A stretch of 64,000 nucleotides of DNA from Leptolyngbyaceae cyanobacterium (GCA_036703985.1 DATNQN010000091.1:1-64000), one strand, 5' to 3'; shown: positions 33,387-42,866, counted from the stretch's first letter. Notes: a model not told the origin generated them from the letters alone. Numbers and translations are program-made.

Positions 33387-33777
33387 GATGTTTTCCTAGC
33401 AACATTCCTATAAATTTCTACGTTAAGGTTCCGATCGGGTTTTGGCAGGTTTTTAAATATTTTTTAAAACCTTTGCAATATAACTTTACAATTTGTTTAT
33501 ATAGATTAAGTAAATTGCTGAGTTATTAACATCGATCGATTAGTATTCTGGAATACTAAATAGAGCATAAATTGGCAATTTTCGATTACCATTTTTTTGC
33601 AAAGTAGAGCCTGCTATTAGATAGAATTTTTACCTATTTACCTTTTAGCTATACTCGGATATATGTTTGCGATCGCGTAAACATAACGATTTCATTTAGG
33701 CTGATTCTCAATTGTGATGTAATTTTTAGAACATCCGGATGTATGATACATAAATCGCAAATAGCTTTTCCCTGAGT
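33387..33777. other. Gap between divergent genes
   Basis: 391 AT-rich bases between the small membrane protein gene and the cyanobacteriochrome GAF gene; it should hold both promoters. One HIP1-like site (GCGATCGCG at 33670) is present. No gene, hairpin or RNA element was recognised. Confidence 0.3.
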
Positions 33778-34332
33778 ATGAGTTTTCATTCAGCACCAAG
33801 TAACTTACCCAGAAACTCCGATCGTACAAATATGAGCAAAGGCGATCCTCACCTCAGAAAGTTTGTTGACCGTCTCAGTAAAAAAATGGAACGGGATGCT
33901 TTAATCCAAAAGACTACGGATGAGCTTAGAGAATTTCTACAGGTCGATCGGGTAGTTTTATACTATTTTTATAGCGAATGGCAAGGACAAGTTACCTTTG
34001 AGTCTTTAAGTGCTAAAAAATTGTCTATTTTAGGCTCAACTGGCCCTGATGAGTGTTTCAATGGAGAATATGCTGCTATGTACTTAGCAGGAAGAGTACG
34101 AGCAATTCCAAATATTGAAGCAGAATCAATTCATGAATGTCATCGAAACTCTCTCAGGTATCTGGGAGTTAAAGCTAATTTAGTAGTACCTATTTTAACT
34201 TCTGCTAAGTTGTGGGGTTTACTAATTGCTCATCATTGCCAAGATGTCCGTCCTTGGTTGAATTCCGATATTGAAATGATGCAAAAAGGTGCAAATGCGA
34301 TCGCTAATTCCCCAGCAGTTCGAGATAGTTAA
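33778..34332 (+). CDS. Single-GAF cyanobacteriochrome, DXCF type
   Basis: 184-residue protein consisting of one GAF domain. It carries the canonical bilin-linking Cys-His pair (C121, H122, in HECHRNSLRYLGVKANLVVPIL) and the DXCF second-Cys motif (D91-E92-C93-F94), followed by EYAAMYLAGRVRAI and LWGLLIAHHCQDVRPW, all typical of blue/green or blue/teal DXCF cyanobacteriochromes such as TePixJ. No kinase, GGDEF or methyl-accepting domain is attached; the protein ends soon after the GAF domain. It may signal through a partner, or be a broken-off sensor. Photochemistry is inferred from motifs. Confidence 0.82.
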   Translation: MSFHSAPSNLPRNSDRTNMSKGDPHLRKFVDRLSKKMERDALIQKTTDELREFLQVDRVVLYYFYSEWQGQVTFESLSAKKLSILGSTGPDECFNGEYAAMYLAGRVRAIPNIEAESIHECHRNSLRYLGVKANLVVPILTSAKLWGLLIAHHCQDVRPWLNSDIEMMQKGANAIANSPAVRDS

Positions 34333-34338
34333 TATTTA

Positions 34339-34397
34339 AAAGGATGAAGTTTAAAGGATGAAGTTTAAAGGATGAAGGATGAAGGATGAAGGAAAAA
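34339..34397. repeat. AAGGATG-heptamer repeats
   Basis: Tandem AAGGATGAAGTTTAA and AAGGATG units directly after the GAF-gene stop codon. Non-coding; same family as at 41050 and 41496. Confidence 0.6.
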
Positions 34398-34410
34398 GGC
34401 ACAAACTAAA

Positions 34411-34441
34411 AAAACCCGGCTTTTGAAAGAAACCGGGTTTT
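34411..34441. repeat. GAAACCCGG-family hairpin
   Basis: AAAACCCGGCTTTT...AAAGAAACCGGGTTTT forms a hairpin related to the 31084-31116 element, with a larger loop and one mismatch (C-A). It lies between the convergent GAF and purQ genes, suited to terminating either. Confidence 0.55.
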
Positions 34442-34542
34442 GCCCTTAACTTACCAATTCACTTGATAAGAGTGTTACAAATCTTTCCCCCTGCCCCCTG
34501 CCAAAATTAAAAGTGACACCGATCCAAGTGAAGTGGTAACTA

Positions 34543-35220
34543 CTAAGCGATCGCACCCACTGCCACCTTTAACAATCCTTCAAATAATTTCATGCCATCC
34601 GTTCCCCCTAACATGGGGTCTGATGCGCGTTCCGGGTGAGGCATCATTCCTACCACGTTTCCTTTAATATTGCAAATACCAGCAATATTATTTAAAGAAC
34701 CGTTAGGATTTTCTCCTTCGTAGCGAAATAGCACTTGCTGGTTATCTTCCAACTGTGCCAATGTATCGGCATCGGCATAGTAATTACCCTCACCGTGGGC
34801 AATTGGTAGAGTGATTACCTGTCCCGCTTGATAAAGCTGAGTCCAAGGTAAATCGGTGCGTTCTACTCGTAAGGGAACGCGATCGCAAATAAAATGCAAA
34901 TCCCGATTTCGTACCAACGCCCCAGGTAACAAACCCGCCTCGGTTAGCACCTGGAAACCATTGCAAATGCCCAGCACCAGCTTACCTTTATTTGCGTGTT
35001 CCACAGTAGCTTTCATCACCGGAGAGAAACGGGCGATCGCGCCGCAGCGCAAATAATCCCCGTAGCTGAAACCACCCGGAACCACGATTACATCTAGATC
35101 GGAAATATCAGTTTCCTCGTGCCAAACCATACGAGTCGGCTGCTTGAGGAGATCGCGAGTAACGTAAACCACATCGCGATCGCAATTAGAACCCGGAAAA
35201 ACCAATACCCCAAACTTCAT
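34543..35220 (-). CDS. purQ: Phosphoribosylformylglycinamidine synthase, glutaminase subunit
   Basis: 225-residue class I glutamine amidotransferase that supplies ammonia for the fourth step of purine synthesis within the PurLQS complex. The nucleophile Cys is in [11 protein letters not shown], and the His-Glu pair is in [10 protein letters not shown]. The N-terminus [16 protein letters not shown] is diagnostic. Its ATG overlaps the purS stop by four bases. purL is not in the window. Confidence 0.97.
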   Translation of the reverse strand: MKFGVLVFPGSNCDRDVVYVTRDLLKQPTRMVWHEETDISDLDVIVVPGGFSYGDYLRCGAIARFSPVMKATVEHANKGKLVLGICNGFQVLTEAGLLPGALVRNRDLHFICDRVPLRVERTDLPWTQLYQAGQVITLPIAHGEGNYYADADTLAQLEDNQQVLFRYEGENPNGSLNNIAGICNIKGNVVGMMPHPERASDPMLGGTDGMKLFEGLLKVAVGAIA

Positions 35221-35501
35221 ACTTTTGTCCCCGCTTCCGCTGGTACAGACACCGCATTTAACTCAAAACGATAATTTTCGATTACTGGATTTGCCAACAG
35301 GCGATCGCAGATAATATCCAGTTGTTGCCGCGCCGCCTCTTCCGATTCCGCATTCAACGTCACTTCGACATACTTGCCAATTCTCACCTGTTCCACATTT
35401 TCATAACCCATATGCTTAAGTCCCGACTGTACCGCCACACCAGCCGGATCTAAAACCGAAGGGCGTAAAGTAACATAGATGCGAGCGTTAAACTTTAACA
35501 C
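35217..35501 (-). CDS. purS: Phosphoribosylformylglycinamidine synthase subunit PurS
   Basis: 94-residue PurS, the small bridging subunit of the PurLQS complex. Features: [44 protein letters not shown] and a C-terminal [14 protein letters not shown]. Translationally coupled to purQ. A 270-base gap upstream (35502-35773) separates it from the divergent Fur-type gene and holds no gene; a possible CCCTAGC repeat lies at 35636-35660. Confidence 0.97.
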   Translation of the reverse strand: MLKFNARIYVTLRPSVLDPAGVAVQSGLKHMGYENVEQVRIGKYVEVTLNAESEEAARQQLDIICDRLLANPVIENYRFELNAVSVPAEAGTKV

Positions 35502-35773
35502 AACTATTTCCCCATCAAAAATACATTTAGCTTCCAGCCTCCCTATTGTAAGTTGCTAGTTATAGGATTTAGGCTGGTAGTAAAGTGAAAAGATGATTCA
35601 AAACGGAAAACTTTTTTCGACTATTTAATTCTAGTCCCTTCTTTCCCTAGCCCCTAGCAAGAGAGCCCCTCTCTACGTCAATTGTTATAACTAGCAACTT
35701 AAGCTATGTAGCAGGCACCAACTGAGCTAGCTTATAAAAAGGCACGGGCTCTCACCATAAACAAAATTTCAGG

Positions 35774-36166
35774 ATGAAAGGACAACACACTCGCAGTCAG
35801 AGACGCATTTTAAATTTGTTAATGCAGCAACACCAAGCTATTTCGGCACAAAATATCTATCTGGAACTGCGTAAACAAAACCAAGGCATCGGTTTAGCAA
35901 CAGTTTACCGTGCCTTAGAAGCTTTAAAACTCGAAGGCGCAGTTCAAGTGCGAATGTTACCCAACGGGGAATCTCTTTATAGTTCGGTACACGAAGACAA
36001 ACACCACCTAACTTGTTTAGAGTGTGGCAAATCTATTTCCTTGGACAAATGTCCAGTCCAAGAATTAGAAACGCAATTGCACCAATCACACGAGTTCAAA
36101 ATTTTCTATCATACCCTGGAATTTTTTGGACTTTGTAACCAATGTCAAACAGCAGAACAAGAATAA
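35774..36166 (+). CDS. Fur-family metal-responsive repressor (Zur/FurB-like)
   Basis: 130-residue Fur-fold regulator. The winged helix is TRSQRRILNLLMQQHQAISAQNIYLELRKQNQGIGLATVYRALEAL; the metal part has HEDKHHLTCLECGKSISLDKCP and a final CNQC, giving a structural Cys4 zinc site. The short N-terminus and the ECGK...CP spacing resemble FurB/Zur of Anabaena more than FurA or PerR, but the subtype is not certain. CAGG lies just before the ATG. Targets not identified. Confidence 0.85.
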   Translation: MKGQHTRSQRRILNLLMQQHQAISAQNIYLELRKQNQGIGLATVYRALEALKLEGAVQVRMLPNGESLYSSVHEDKHHLTCLECGKSISLDKCPVQELETQLHQSHEFKIFYHTLEFFGLCNQCQTAEQE

Positions 36167-36305
36167 CGGATGGGGGGATGGGGAGATGGGGAGATAGGGC
36201 GATGGGGCGATGAATTAATTGTCTGAATCCTGACTCGTGACACCTAACTTTAGCCTTCAGACTTCATCCTTTAATCCTTAAATATACTCTTGTTATTGAG
36301 CGAAC

Positions 36306-36347
36306 AAAAAACCACACCTATCGTTAACCCGCTAACAATAAGTGTGG
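36306..36347 (-). terminator. Rho-independent terminator of hspA
   Basis: CCACAC (36312-36317) and GTGTGG (36342-36347) form the base of a longer imperfect stem (TATCGTTA / TAACAATA). On the minus strand it is followed by TTTTTT (36306-36311). It lies 49 bases after the hspA stop. Confidence 0.7.
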
Positions 36348-36395
36348 CTTAAATTAGTCTAGTTTCGAGCTAATTAATAGGCGGCAATGATTTTA

Positions 36396-36878
36396 TTACT
36401 TAGCTTCAGTTTGTGCTGTTTCTCCAGTAGGAGTAGTTTCAGAGCCACCTAAATTAAGCTTGACTACGCGATTTTTTGCTGTTTCCTTCTTTGGCAGAGT
36501 GAGAGTTAGAATACCGTTAGCAAAATTGGCTTCTACCTTATCGTTCTGAACTTCTACGGGCAACCCGATCGCTCTTTCAAACTTGCCGTAACGGAACTCG
36601 GAATGGAAGAAACCTTTATTTTCGGTTTGATTTTCGTAATGTTTCTCACCGCGAATGACTACAGCATTGCGAGTTACGCTGATATCTAACTCCTTACCTT
36701 CAATTCCAGGAAGTTCAGCTTTTAATGTCAAATTGTCACCATTATCTTGTAGCTCAACTGCTGGCTTCCAAACATTATTAAACGATGGAGAAAATGCCGT
36801 TGCATCATCAAACATTTTATCGAATTGACGACGGATGCTTTCGATTTCGCTGTAAGGATTCCATCTAATAATAGCCAT
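36396..36878 (-). CDS. hspA: Small heat shock protein Hsp20/HspA
   Basis: 160-residue alpha-crystallin-type chaperone that holds unfolding proteins. The crystallin domain spans about 38-140 (VWKPAVELQDNGDNLTLKAELPGI, GFFHSEFRYGKFERAIGLP, and the diagnostic ANFANGILTLTLPKKE). The N-terminus MAIIRWNPYSEIESIRRQF is typical of cyanobacterial HspA. GAGGTAG precedes the ATG. No CIRCE element (TTAGCACTC) was found upstream, so HrcA control is not supported. Confidence 0.95.
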   Translation of the reverse strand: MAIIRWNPYSEIESIRRQFDKMFDDATAFSPSFNNVWKPAVELQDNGDNLTLKAELPGIEGKELDISVTRNAVVIRGEKHYENQTENKGFFHSEFRYGKFERAIGLPVEVQNDKVEANFANGILTLTLPKKETAKNRVVKLNLGGSETTPTGETAQTEAK

Positions 36879-37038
36879 ACTCGATCTACCTCGTTTCTAC
36901 CCTTGCTTGGCTGTTCGATAAGTGATTTGCTTCACATCTTTATAATCGCTCGTTATTCTAATAACTACTATGGGGAAAAACCGAAAAACAGATAGGAGCA
37001 AAACCGATCTGGATTAAAGGATGAAGGATGAAGTCTAA

Positions 37039-37419
37039 ATGATGAAGGATCAACTCAAGATGAACAACAACGAACCACCACAAAACTTACCTACGATTCC
37101 GTTGAAGGAGTCTTTACTCAGATTATCGGTATCTCCAGTCAAAGCAGACAGAGATGCGATCGCGCGTTTGGAACGAGAAACCGGTAGAGACATCCAAAAA
37201 ATTATTGCTGAGTTAGACAGTACTGACATTACCCTCAAAGCTTTAGAGGAAAAGCCCGCAGTTTCTCACAACAAGCTATTGGCGCGTTTGAGATGGGGGT
37301 TCTTCTTTAGCGCTTTGGTAGGGATTTTGGGGCTGTTCCTGCTTTCTCAAGATCGTTTAACAGTCGCTATAGCCTTGGGTTTTGCGCTGGGTGTTTCTTT
37401 TCCTTTTTCCCGACGATAA
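37039..37419 (+). CDS. Small two-helix membrane protein, unknown function
   Basis: 126-residue protein (119 if the ATG at 37060 is used). The N-terminal half is polar and helical (LARLERETGRDIQKIIAELDSTDITLKALEE), then two membrane helices follow (about 90-106 and 110-122). The start region lies in heptamer repeats (AAGGATGAAGGATG), so the first residues may not be real; AAGGA inside the repeat at 37045 sits 10 bases before ATG 37060. No family recognised. Confidence 0.65.
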   Translation: MMKDQLKMNNNEPPQNLPTIPLKESLLRLSVSPVKADRDAIARLERETGRDIQKIIAELDSTDITLKALEEKPAVSHNKLLARLRWGFFFSALVGILGLFLLSQDRLTVAIALGFALGVSFPFSRR

Positions 37420-37430
37420 AGCGATCGCAA

Positions 37431-37465
37431 AAGAAAGCCGGTTTCTTCAAAAAACCGGCTTTCTC
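37431..37465. repeat. GAAAGCCGG-variant hairpin with compensatory change
   Basis: AGAAAGCCGGTTT and AAACCGGCTTTCT pair perfectly. Compared with the 31084 and 63316 copies, one C:G pair of the stem is swapped to G:C on both arms. It lies between the convergent genes at 37419 and 37484 and could terminate both. Confidence 0.6.
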
Positions 37466-37483
37466 AGAGCTTCCACAAAGAAT

Positions 37484-38455
37484 CTATTGATTATTACTTT
37501 GACCGATATCTCCCACGATCGATCGCATTCCCTCCAGAGTAGCGGGGATGCTGCGGGGGTCCATAAACATCACCTTGCTGCTATCGCTGCTGCCGATTTT
37601 TTGACCCATATCCAGATAATGTTGCGCCAGTAAGAATTGGAGAGCTTCGCGGGCGTGGGCGTCTGTTTGGAGAATTTTGGCAATGATTTGCAGCGCTTCA
37701 GCAGTGGCTTGAGCTTGAAGAACTTGCTGTTGGCGTTCTGCTTGGGCGCGGAGTACGATCGCCTTTTGTTGAGCTTCTGCTTCCAGAATCGCCGCTTTTT
37801 GGCGTGCTTCTGCTTCTAATACTTGTGCTTCCGCCTTACCTCGCGCAGAGTTAACCGCCGATTCCCTTTCCCCTTCCGAAGTCAGAATTGCCGCCCGTTT
37901 TTTCCGTTCCGCAGACATTTGCAATTCCATCGACTCTTGGACTGCTCTGGAAGGAACGATATCGCGCAATTCCACCCGCGTTACCTTAACTCCCCAAGGA
38001 TCGGTAGATTCATCTAGTTCTCGCAACAGAATTTCATTAATTTCCGAACGGGCAGTAAAAGTTTGATCCAACTCCAATTTACCCATTTCAGCGCGAATTT
38101 GAGTCAGTACCAAATTCACCATAGCTGCCTGGAGATTTTCCACTTTATAGTATGCTTTCTCCAGATCGAGAATGCGCCAGTAAACTACCGCGTCAACCGT
38201 AATCGAAACGTTATCGCGAGTGATACATTGTTGGGGAGGAATATCTAAAACCCTTTCCCGAATCGTTTGTTGGTAAGCGATTCTTTGATAAACGGGAACA
38301 ACATAGTTGAGACCGGGAGTGAGCTTTTTACCGTTATATCTACCCAAAGTTTCTACTAAAGCTTCTTCTCCTTGTTTGATAATCCTGATCCCCGTCAATC
38401 CGGGTACGCCTAACACTACAAAAATGGTTACTAGTAAACTAAATAAATCTCCCAT
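37484..38455 (-). CDS. SPFH/band-7 (stomatin-like, QmcA-type) membrane protein
   Basis: 323-residue protein with one N-terminal membrane helix (residues 4-22), an SPFH/PHB domain (about 23-190; [19 protein letters not shown], then [44 protein letters not shown]) and a long Ala/Glu/Gln-rich coiled coil (190-265). Such scaffold proteins form oligomers in membrane microdomains. It is in one operon with the nfeD gene upstream (33-base gap), the standard NfeD-stomatin pairing. Confidence 0.94.
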   Translation of the reverse strand: MGDLFSLLVTIFVVLGVPGLTGIRIIKQGEEALVETLGRYNGKKLTPGLNYVVPVYQRIAYQQTIRERVLDIPPQQCITRDNVSITVDAVVYWRILDLEKAYYKVENLQAAMVNLVLTQIRAEMGKLELDQTFTARSEINEILLRELDESTDPWGVKVTRVELRDIVPSRAVQESMELQMSAERKKRAAILTSEGERESAVNSARGKAEAQVLEAEARQKAAILEAEAQQKAIVLRAQAERQQQVLQAQATAEALQIIAKILQTDAHAREALQFLLAQHYLDMGQKIGSSDSSKVMFMDPRSIPATLEGMRSIVGDIGQSNNQ

Positions 38456-38488
38456 ATGAAATCTCCTAATTTTCGATAAATTTAATGT

Positions 38489-38992
38489 TTATGAATCTAA
38501 AAGCTGTTCTGGCATCACGATTAAAGTAGTGCCTTCTCGTCCTACCACGTAAACTTTTTGGTTAGGAATTAAGCGAATTTTGTCATCTGCACAACGCGCC
38601 CGCCAAGAGTTACCTTCGTAGAGTACCCGTCCTGTCTGCCCAGGTAAAATTTCGCCCATCGTTTGCGCTTGGGTAGCACCCTCGATCGATCGCGCTTTTC
38701 CCTTGGGTAAGAAACGACGGGAGAGAAAAATGGCAGCGGTGGAAAGTGCCAGCCAAATCAACACTTGTAATTGAGGGTAAGGTAATACCGTGGCAATCGC
38801 AGCTACCAACAGGGCGCTCAATCCCATCACGAATGCGATAAAAGCAGTCGGCAGAAGTAGTTCTACCGAACAAAGCACTACCCCCAGAGCTAACCAAAAT
38901 AGGGTGGGACTCAATCCAAACAGAACGGATGCGGTAGAAACTTTACCGATCGTCCCTTTTGGCAACCAGATTATCGAAGAACTTAATGACAT
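38489..38992 (-). CDS. NfeD-family membrane protein
   Basis: 167-residue protein of the short NfeD (YbbK-like) type: two to three membrane helices (about 27-95) and a C-terminal OB-fold (GQTGRVLYEGNSWRARCADDKIRLIPNQKVYVVGREGTTLIV). It works with the stomatin-like protein encoded just downstream. The first 20 residues (MSLSSSIIWLPKGTIGKVS) are variable and the start could be later. Confidence 0.92.
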   Translation of the reverse strand: MSLSSSIIWLPKGTIGKVSTASVLFGLSPTLFWLALGVVLCSVELLLPTAFIAFVMGLSALLVAAIATVLPYPQLQVLIWLALSTAAIFLSRRFLPKGKARSIEGATQAQTMGEILPGQTGRVLYEGNSWRARCADDKIRLIPNQKVYVVGREGTTLIVMPEQLLDS

Positions 38993-39176
38993 CTTGATAT
39001 TTGGGTCGGTAGATTTATAAACAAATGATGAACTACTCCACTTTATCCAGGTACGATTAAGGGTGTCTTCCCTTATTTGCTTTACTACAACAGTTAACTG
39101 CTAAATTTCCCTGGTTGTAACATCAATGTTTACCTTCTCGCTCTGATTTAATATTTTTCGATCGATTTTTACCGTC

Positions 39177-41036
39177 ATGAGCAGTTCCGAGCCACCAATT
39201 AATCGCTATCTTTGGGTAGCTGACCCCATAGTAGTACCGTTCCCCGCTGGAGAATTAATCCAGGGCAGATATCAGGTTGTTGCACCGCAAATTTGGCTGG
39301 ATACGCAACCGGAACTGCCGTCCTACGTTCCCCAAGAGTTACCCGACCAAATTCTTCCTTATCTGCACTTGTTCCCTTTCCGTCTCCATATTCCCGAAGT
39401 TTATGGTTTGGCTGTTTTAGATAACGAGTCAGACACGGAGACTCCTGAGGTAATCCTGCTAGAAAACGTGCCAATAGATAAAGATGGCAACCTTTATCCT
39501 TCTATGCTAGAAGCTTGGAGCCAAGCCAAGCCGGTGCGATGGGTATATTGGTTGTGGCAAATTCTCCAATTGTGGACGCCTTTGTTAGAAATGGGAGTGG
39601 CATCCAGCTTGTTGATCGCAGAGAACTTGCGAGTTCAAGGATGGCGGGTGTGGCTGTTGGAACTGTACCAAGATGCCTCGGAATTGCAGAAAGAGCCTTC
39701 TCTACAGGAATTGGGCGAGTGTTGGCTGGATTGGATTTCAGCTAGTGGAGAACATCCCGCGATCGCGCGCTTGCAAGAAATTTGTCAGCAAATGGTGCGT
39801 GGGGTGGAATTGCAGGCGATCGCGACTCAACTCAACCAGCTATTGTTAGAACAGGCGGCTCGACTCCCCTTACGCTTGCAAGTGGCTGGGGAAACCGATA
39901 CCGGGCCAAAACGCCAAAGCAATGAAGATACTTGTTATCCGACGGCGGCGGATATGTACGATCGCTATGAGGAACCTAACGATCTGCTAATTCCTCATTT
40001 AAGTTTGGTTTGCGATGGAATAGGCGGTCATGAAGGGGGCGAAGTAGCTAGCTCATTGGCTTTGCAAACTCTTAAGCTTCAGCTAAGGGCGTTGCTGGTA
40101 GAAGTAGCCGAACAAAATGATATCGTTCCTCCCGAACTGATCGTCGAACAACTGACCGCAATTATTCGGGTGGTCAATAACATGATTTCTACCCAGAATG
40201 ATGCTCAAGGGCGAGAAATGCGCCAAAGAATGGGGACGACTTTGGTGATGGGACTCCAGTTACCCCAAAAGATTAAAACGCCTGATGGGGAGGTGTTGGG
40301 AAATGCCCACGAACTCTACATTGCTAGCGTGGGTGATAGCCGGGTTTACTGGATTACAGAGGAATACTGCTTGAATTTGACTGTAGATGACGATGTAGCT
40401 AGCCGGGAAGTGCGAATGGGACGCAGCCTTTATCGCGAGGCGCTGCGGCGCGTTGATGGGGGTGCGCTGACTCAAGCGTTGGGAACGCGGGATGCGGAAT
40501 TGCTTCGTCCTTCGGTGCAGCGATTGATTATTGAAGAGGATGGATTGCTGCTGTTATGTTCTGATGGTTTGAGCGATCGCGGCGTGGTAGAAAGTACTTG
40601 GCAGGATTTTGCCAAACCCGTTCTCAAAGGTAGGCTTCCCTTGGAATCGGCAGTTCGATCTTGGGTAGAAGTGGCGAATCAGAGAAATGGCCATGATAAT
40701 ACTTCGATCGTACTCACCTGCTGTCTGCTTTCTCCAGAACCGCCGATGCTGTTCGATCCCAAAAAAGCGGAGATGGAGGAAGAAACCAGACCTTTCGATA
40801 CTAATCCGGTGGAGTTGGAAATGACCGCAGCTTCGAGAGCTTTGTTATACGATCGACCACCAGAATATGAGGAAGAATCGGTTGAGGAGAACGAGCGATC
40901 GAGTTCTAGGTTGCCGCTCATACTGGGAATGTTGACTGCATTAGCGCTCGTCAGTCTAGCTGGATACGGTGTTTGGCGATCGCGCACGCCCGAAAATACC
41001 TCCCCACCACCAACATCGATCGAATCCCCCAATTAG
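39177..41036 (+). CDS. PP2C-type protein phosphatase with N-terminal domain and membrane anchor
   Basis: 619-residue Ser/Thr phosphatase. The first 230 residues look like a degraded protein-kinase-like or cyanobacteria-specific domain (RYQVVAPQIWLDTQPELP, LLEMGVASSLLIAENLRVQGWRVWLL). The PP2C domain spans about 235-515, with all metal-binding motifs: KRQSNEDT, VCDGIGGHEGG, GDSRVYW, LLCSDGLSD and GHDNTS. A single membrane helix (about 580-600) lies near the C-terminus, so the catalytic part faces the cytosol. No kinase gene is adjacent. Metal-site residues are intact, so it is probably active. Confidence 0.92.
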   Translation: MSSSEPPINRYLWVADPIVVPFPAGELIQGRYQVVAPQIWLDTQPELPSYVPQELPDQILPYLHLFPFRLHIPEVYGLAVLDNESDTETPEVILLENVPIDKDGNLYPSMLEAWSQAKPVRWVYWLWQILQLWTPLLEMGVASSLLIAENLRVQGWRVWLLELYQDASELQKEPSLQELGECWLDWISASGEHPAIARLQEICQQMVRGVELQAIATQLNQLLLEQAARLPLRLQVAGETDTGPKRQSNEDTCYPTAADMYDRYEEPNDLLIPHLSLVCDGIGGHEGGEVASSLALQTLKLQLRALLVEVAEQNDIVPPELIVEQLTAIIRVVNNMISTQNDAQGREMRQRMGTTLVMGLQLPQKIKTPDGEVLGNAHELYIASVGDSRVYWITEEYCLNLTVDDDVASREVRMGRSLYREALRRVDGGALTQALGTRDAELLRPSVQRLIIEEDGLLLLCSDGLSDRGVVESTWQDFAKPVLKGRLPLESAVRSWVEVANQRNGHDNTSIVLTCCLLSPEPPMLFDPKKAEMEEETRPFDTNPVELEMTAASRALLYDRPPEYEEESVEENERSSSRLPLILGMLTALALVSLAGYGVWRSRTPENTSPPPTSIESPN

Positions 41037-41104
41037 GATCGGGATTTTCAGGATTGAAGGATGAAGTCTGAAGGATGAAGGATAAAAATTACTAATTTTC
41101 TTTT

Positions 41105-41150
41105 TCTCCCCTGCTCCCCTGCTCCCCTGCTCCCCTGCTCCTCTGCTCCC
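41105..41150. repeat. CTGCTCCC tandem repeat
   Basis: Five copies of CCCCTGCT in tandem, preceded by GGATGAAG heptamers at 41050-41086. The gap between the phosphatase gene and ftrV has no gene. Confidence 0.65.
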
Positions 41151-41274
41151 CATCCGAGCCCATCTCAGCATTAATTGACAAATCCGAGGAAAAACCGTGC
41201 CTGTTCTATGCAAAGATTAAAAAGTTGTCTGGGGCCGTGTAAAGCGGAACTCTCAAAAGGAAACTTTGGAAGTT

Positions 41275-41496
41275 ATGAAAGTTGGCGATCGAGTACGGGT
41301 CAAAGAGTCTGTAGTTGTTTACCATCATCCCGAACATCGCGGTCAACCCTTTGATATCAAGGGTTTAGAAGGAGATGTCGTGGCGATTATTAGTGAGTGG
41401 CAAGGTAGACCTGTCAGCGCTAACCTTCCCATACAGGTCAAATTTGACAAAAAATTCAAAGGCCACTTCCGGGAAAATGAGCTAGAAGCGATTTGA
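41275..41496 (+). CDS. ftrV: Ferredoxin-thioredoxin reductase, variable chain
   Basis: 73-residue SH3-like variable subunit of ferredoxin-thioredoxin reductase, which passes photosynthetic electrons from ferredoxin to thioredoxin. Features: VGDRVRVKESVVVYHHPEHRG, then FDIKGLEGDVVAII and the end FKGHFRENELEAI. ATG 41275 is preferred to the in-frame TTG at 41266: GGAAG sits before it, and the protein then begins MKVGDRVRV as in homologues. The catalytic chain gene (ftrC) is not nearby. Confidence 0.95.
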   Translation: MKVGDRVRVKESVVVYHHPEHRGQPFDIKGLEGDVVAIISEWQGRPVSANLPIQVKFDKKFKGHFRENELEAI

Positions 41497-41690
41497 AGGA
41501 TGAAGTGTAAAGGATGAAGGATAAAGTAAACATTCAGAATAAACCCCAGTAATTCAGCATTTTGACCAATTAATGAGGGATAAAACCGAACAAAGGGGGG
41601 AAAGGAGAAAATTTAGTGGATTTTTATTCTTCATCCTTCATCCTTGATCCTTCATCCTTTATCTTTTACACTTCATCCTTTAATCGTCAG
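41496..41690. repeat. GATGAAGG/CATCCTTT facing heptamer repeats
   Basis: AAGGATGAAG units (41496-41525) are followed 100 bases later by their complement, CTTCATCCTTCATCCTTGATCCTTCATCC (41629-41690). The facing blocks could pair into a stem between the convergent genes ftrV and the 79-residue gene. Non-coding. Confidence 0.5.
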
Positions 41691-41919
41691 ATCTTTGTTG
41701 ATGGCGACGAAAGCAACCAAGAATATTAATATCGCTTTGCATTTTTTTAAGCTCTTGTCGGTGGTGTTCTGCTGTGGTGTAATACCACTGACAGTAACGC
41801 TCGAATTCTTGACGGTAGGTTATTTCCCGGTAAAACTGGTTAGTCGCTTGATAGGCAGCAAACATTTCATCTGCTGCCTGTGGCGGCATTGGTATAATTT
41901 GTCTTAATTCTTCTGACAT
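41680..41919 (-). CDS. Small conserved protein, unknown function
   Basis: 79-residue soluble protein: MSEELRQIIPMPPQAADEMFAAYQATNQFYREITYRQEFERYCQWY, then a basic His/Arg-rich end. The frame is open upstream to 42138, but residues there come from the GAATTCAGAATTC repeat and from antisense of the YdcF gene, so ATG 41919 is chosen. No family recognised; the Tyr/Phe-rich helical pattern suggests a small cyanobacterial protein. Confidence in coding is moderate. Confidence 0.6.
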   Translation of the reverse strand: MSEELRQIIPMPPQAADEMFAAYQATNQFYREITYRQEFERYCQWYYTTAEHHRQELKKMQSDINILGCFRRHQQRSDD

Positions 41920-42023
41920 GACTTTTGGGCAGGGGGCAGGGATTTGTAACTCTGGAATTCTGAATTCTGAGTTCTGAATTCTGACTTCTGAATTGTTTCT
42001 CCAATTCTTCAATCTAAAATTTC

Positions 42024-42815
42024 TTAGAGCCAACCTCTCAGGCGATAGACAACTAATCCAATATATTCTTTTAAAGAGCGGGTCGTGTGCTGCAATCTCT
42101 CTGCATCGGGTAGTAAATTCAGTAAAGTTCCTTGCCAAGTTTTTTGTTCTTGTTCTTGAGACTGGATGTAGGCAAAATCTGTAGGTGCTGCTATGGTATC
42201 TATTCCTTGACGCTTAAAGATGGCAAGGGAACGGGGCATATGGGTAGCCGAGGTGACTAATAAGACTCTTCGTTGAATGGCTTTTTCGTCTAAGATTTTC
42301 CGGACGTTGACGGCATTTTGATATGTGTTGAGGGAAGTGGGGTCTTGCAGGATCGCGGAAGCGGGGACGCCCATGAGTTGTGCTATTTCTGCCATATCTT
42401 GAGATTCTGGCGGGCCACCTTTTTTCCAGTCGATGCGACCACCGCTGAGAATTAAAAATGGTGCTTTGCCTTCCCGATATAATTTTGCACCGTAAAGAAC
42501 GCGATCGCCATTGTCAGAGACTTCTACCCAAGGACGCGGGGGGACTTTCGGTAAAACTCCTCCTCCCAATACTACGATCGCAGGAGCTTGTGGAAGTTCG
42601 CCATTGGGGATATTTTGCCATTCGAGCGATCGCACTAACGCACCAGATACCCAACCATTACTTGCTAATAGTAAAACGAATAGCGCTAAACCGATTGCTC
42701 CTGCTGCCCACTTCGGCTTTTTCCAAATCAGCACTAACGCTACGATCATCAACAAACAAGTCAACCCCAAAGGATAAAAGAAAGTTGGCAGTAATTTTGA
42801 TAAAAATAAAAACAT
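42024..42815 (-). CDS. YdcF/SanA-type DUF218 membrane protein
   Basis: 263-residue protein of the YdcF/ElyC/SanA family, linked to cell envelope metabolism in other bacteria. Two N-terminal membrane helices (about 10-52) are followed by a DUF218 domain: AIVVLGGGVLPK, GAKLYREGKAPFLILSGGR, then DPTSLNTYQNAVNVRKIL and LLVTSATHMPRSLAIFKRQG. All family motifs present. The biochemical activity of the family is not settled. Confidence 0.92.
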   Translation of the reverse strand: MFLFLSKLLPTFFYPLGLTCLLMIVALVLIWKKPKWAAGAIGLALFVLLLASNGWVSGALVRSLEWQNIPNGELPQAPAIVVLGGGVLPKVPPRPWVEVSDNGDRVLYGAKLYREGKAPFLILSGGRIDWKKGGPPESQDMAEIAQLMGVPASAILQDPTSLNTYQNAVNVRKILDEKAIQRRVLLVTSATHMPRSLAIFKRQGIDTIAAPTDFAYIQSQEQEQKTWQGTLLNLLPDAERLQHTTRSLKEYIGLVVYRLRGWL

Positions 42816-42866
42816 CTGTCAATCGATTTTAGATTTTGGATTTTAGATTTTAGATTTTTTTTCAAA

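Noticed and set aside
36879-37020. Possible CIRCE operator upstream of hspA
   Set aside because: The TTAGCACTC inverted repeat is not present in the gap.
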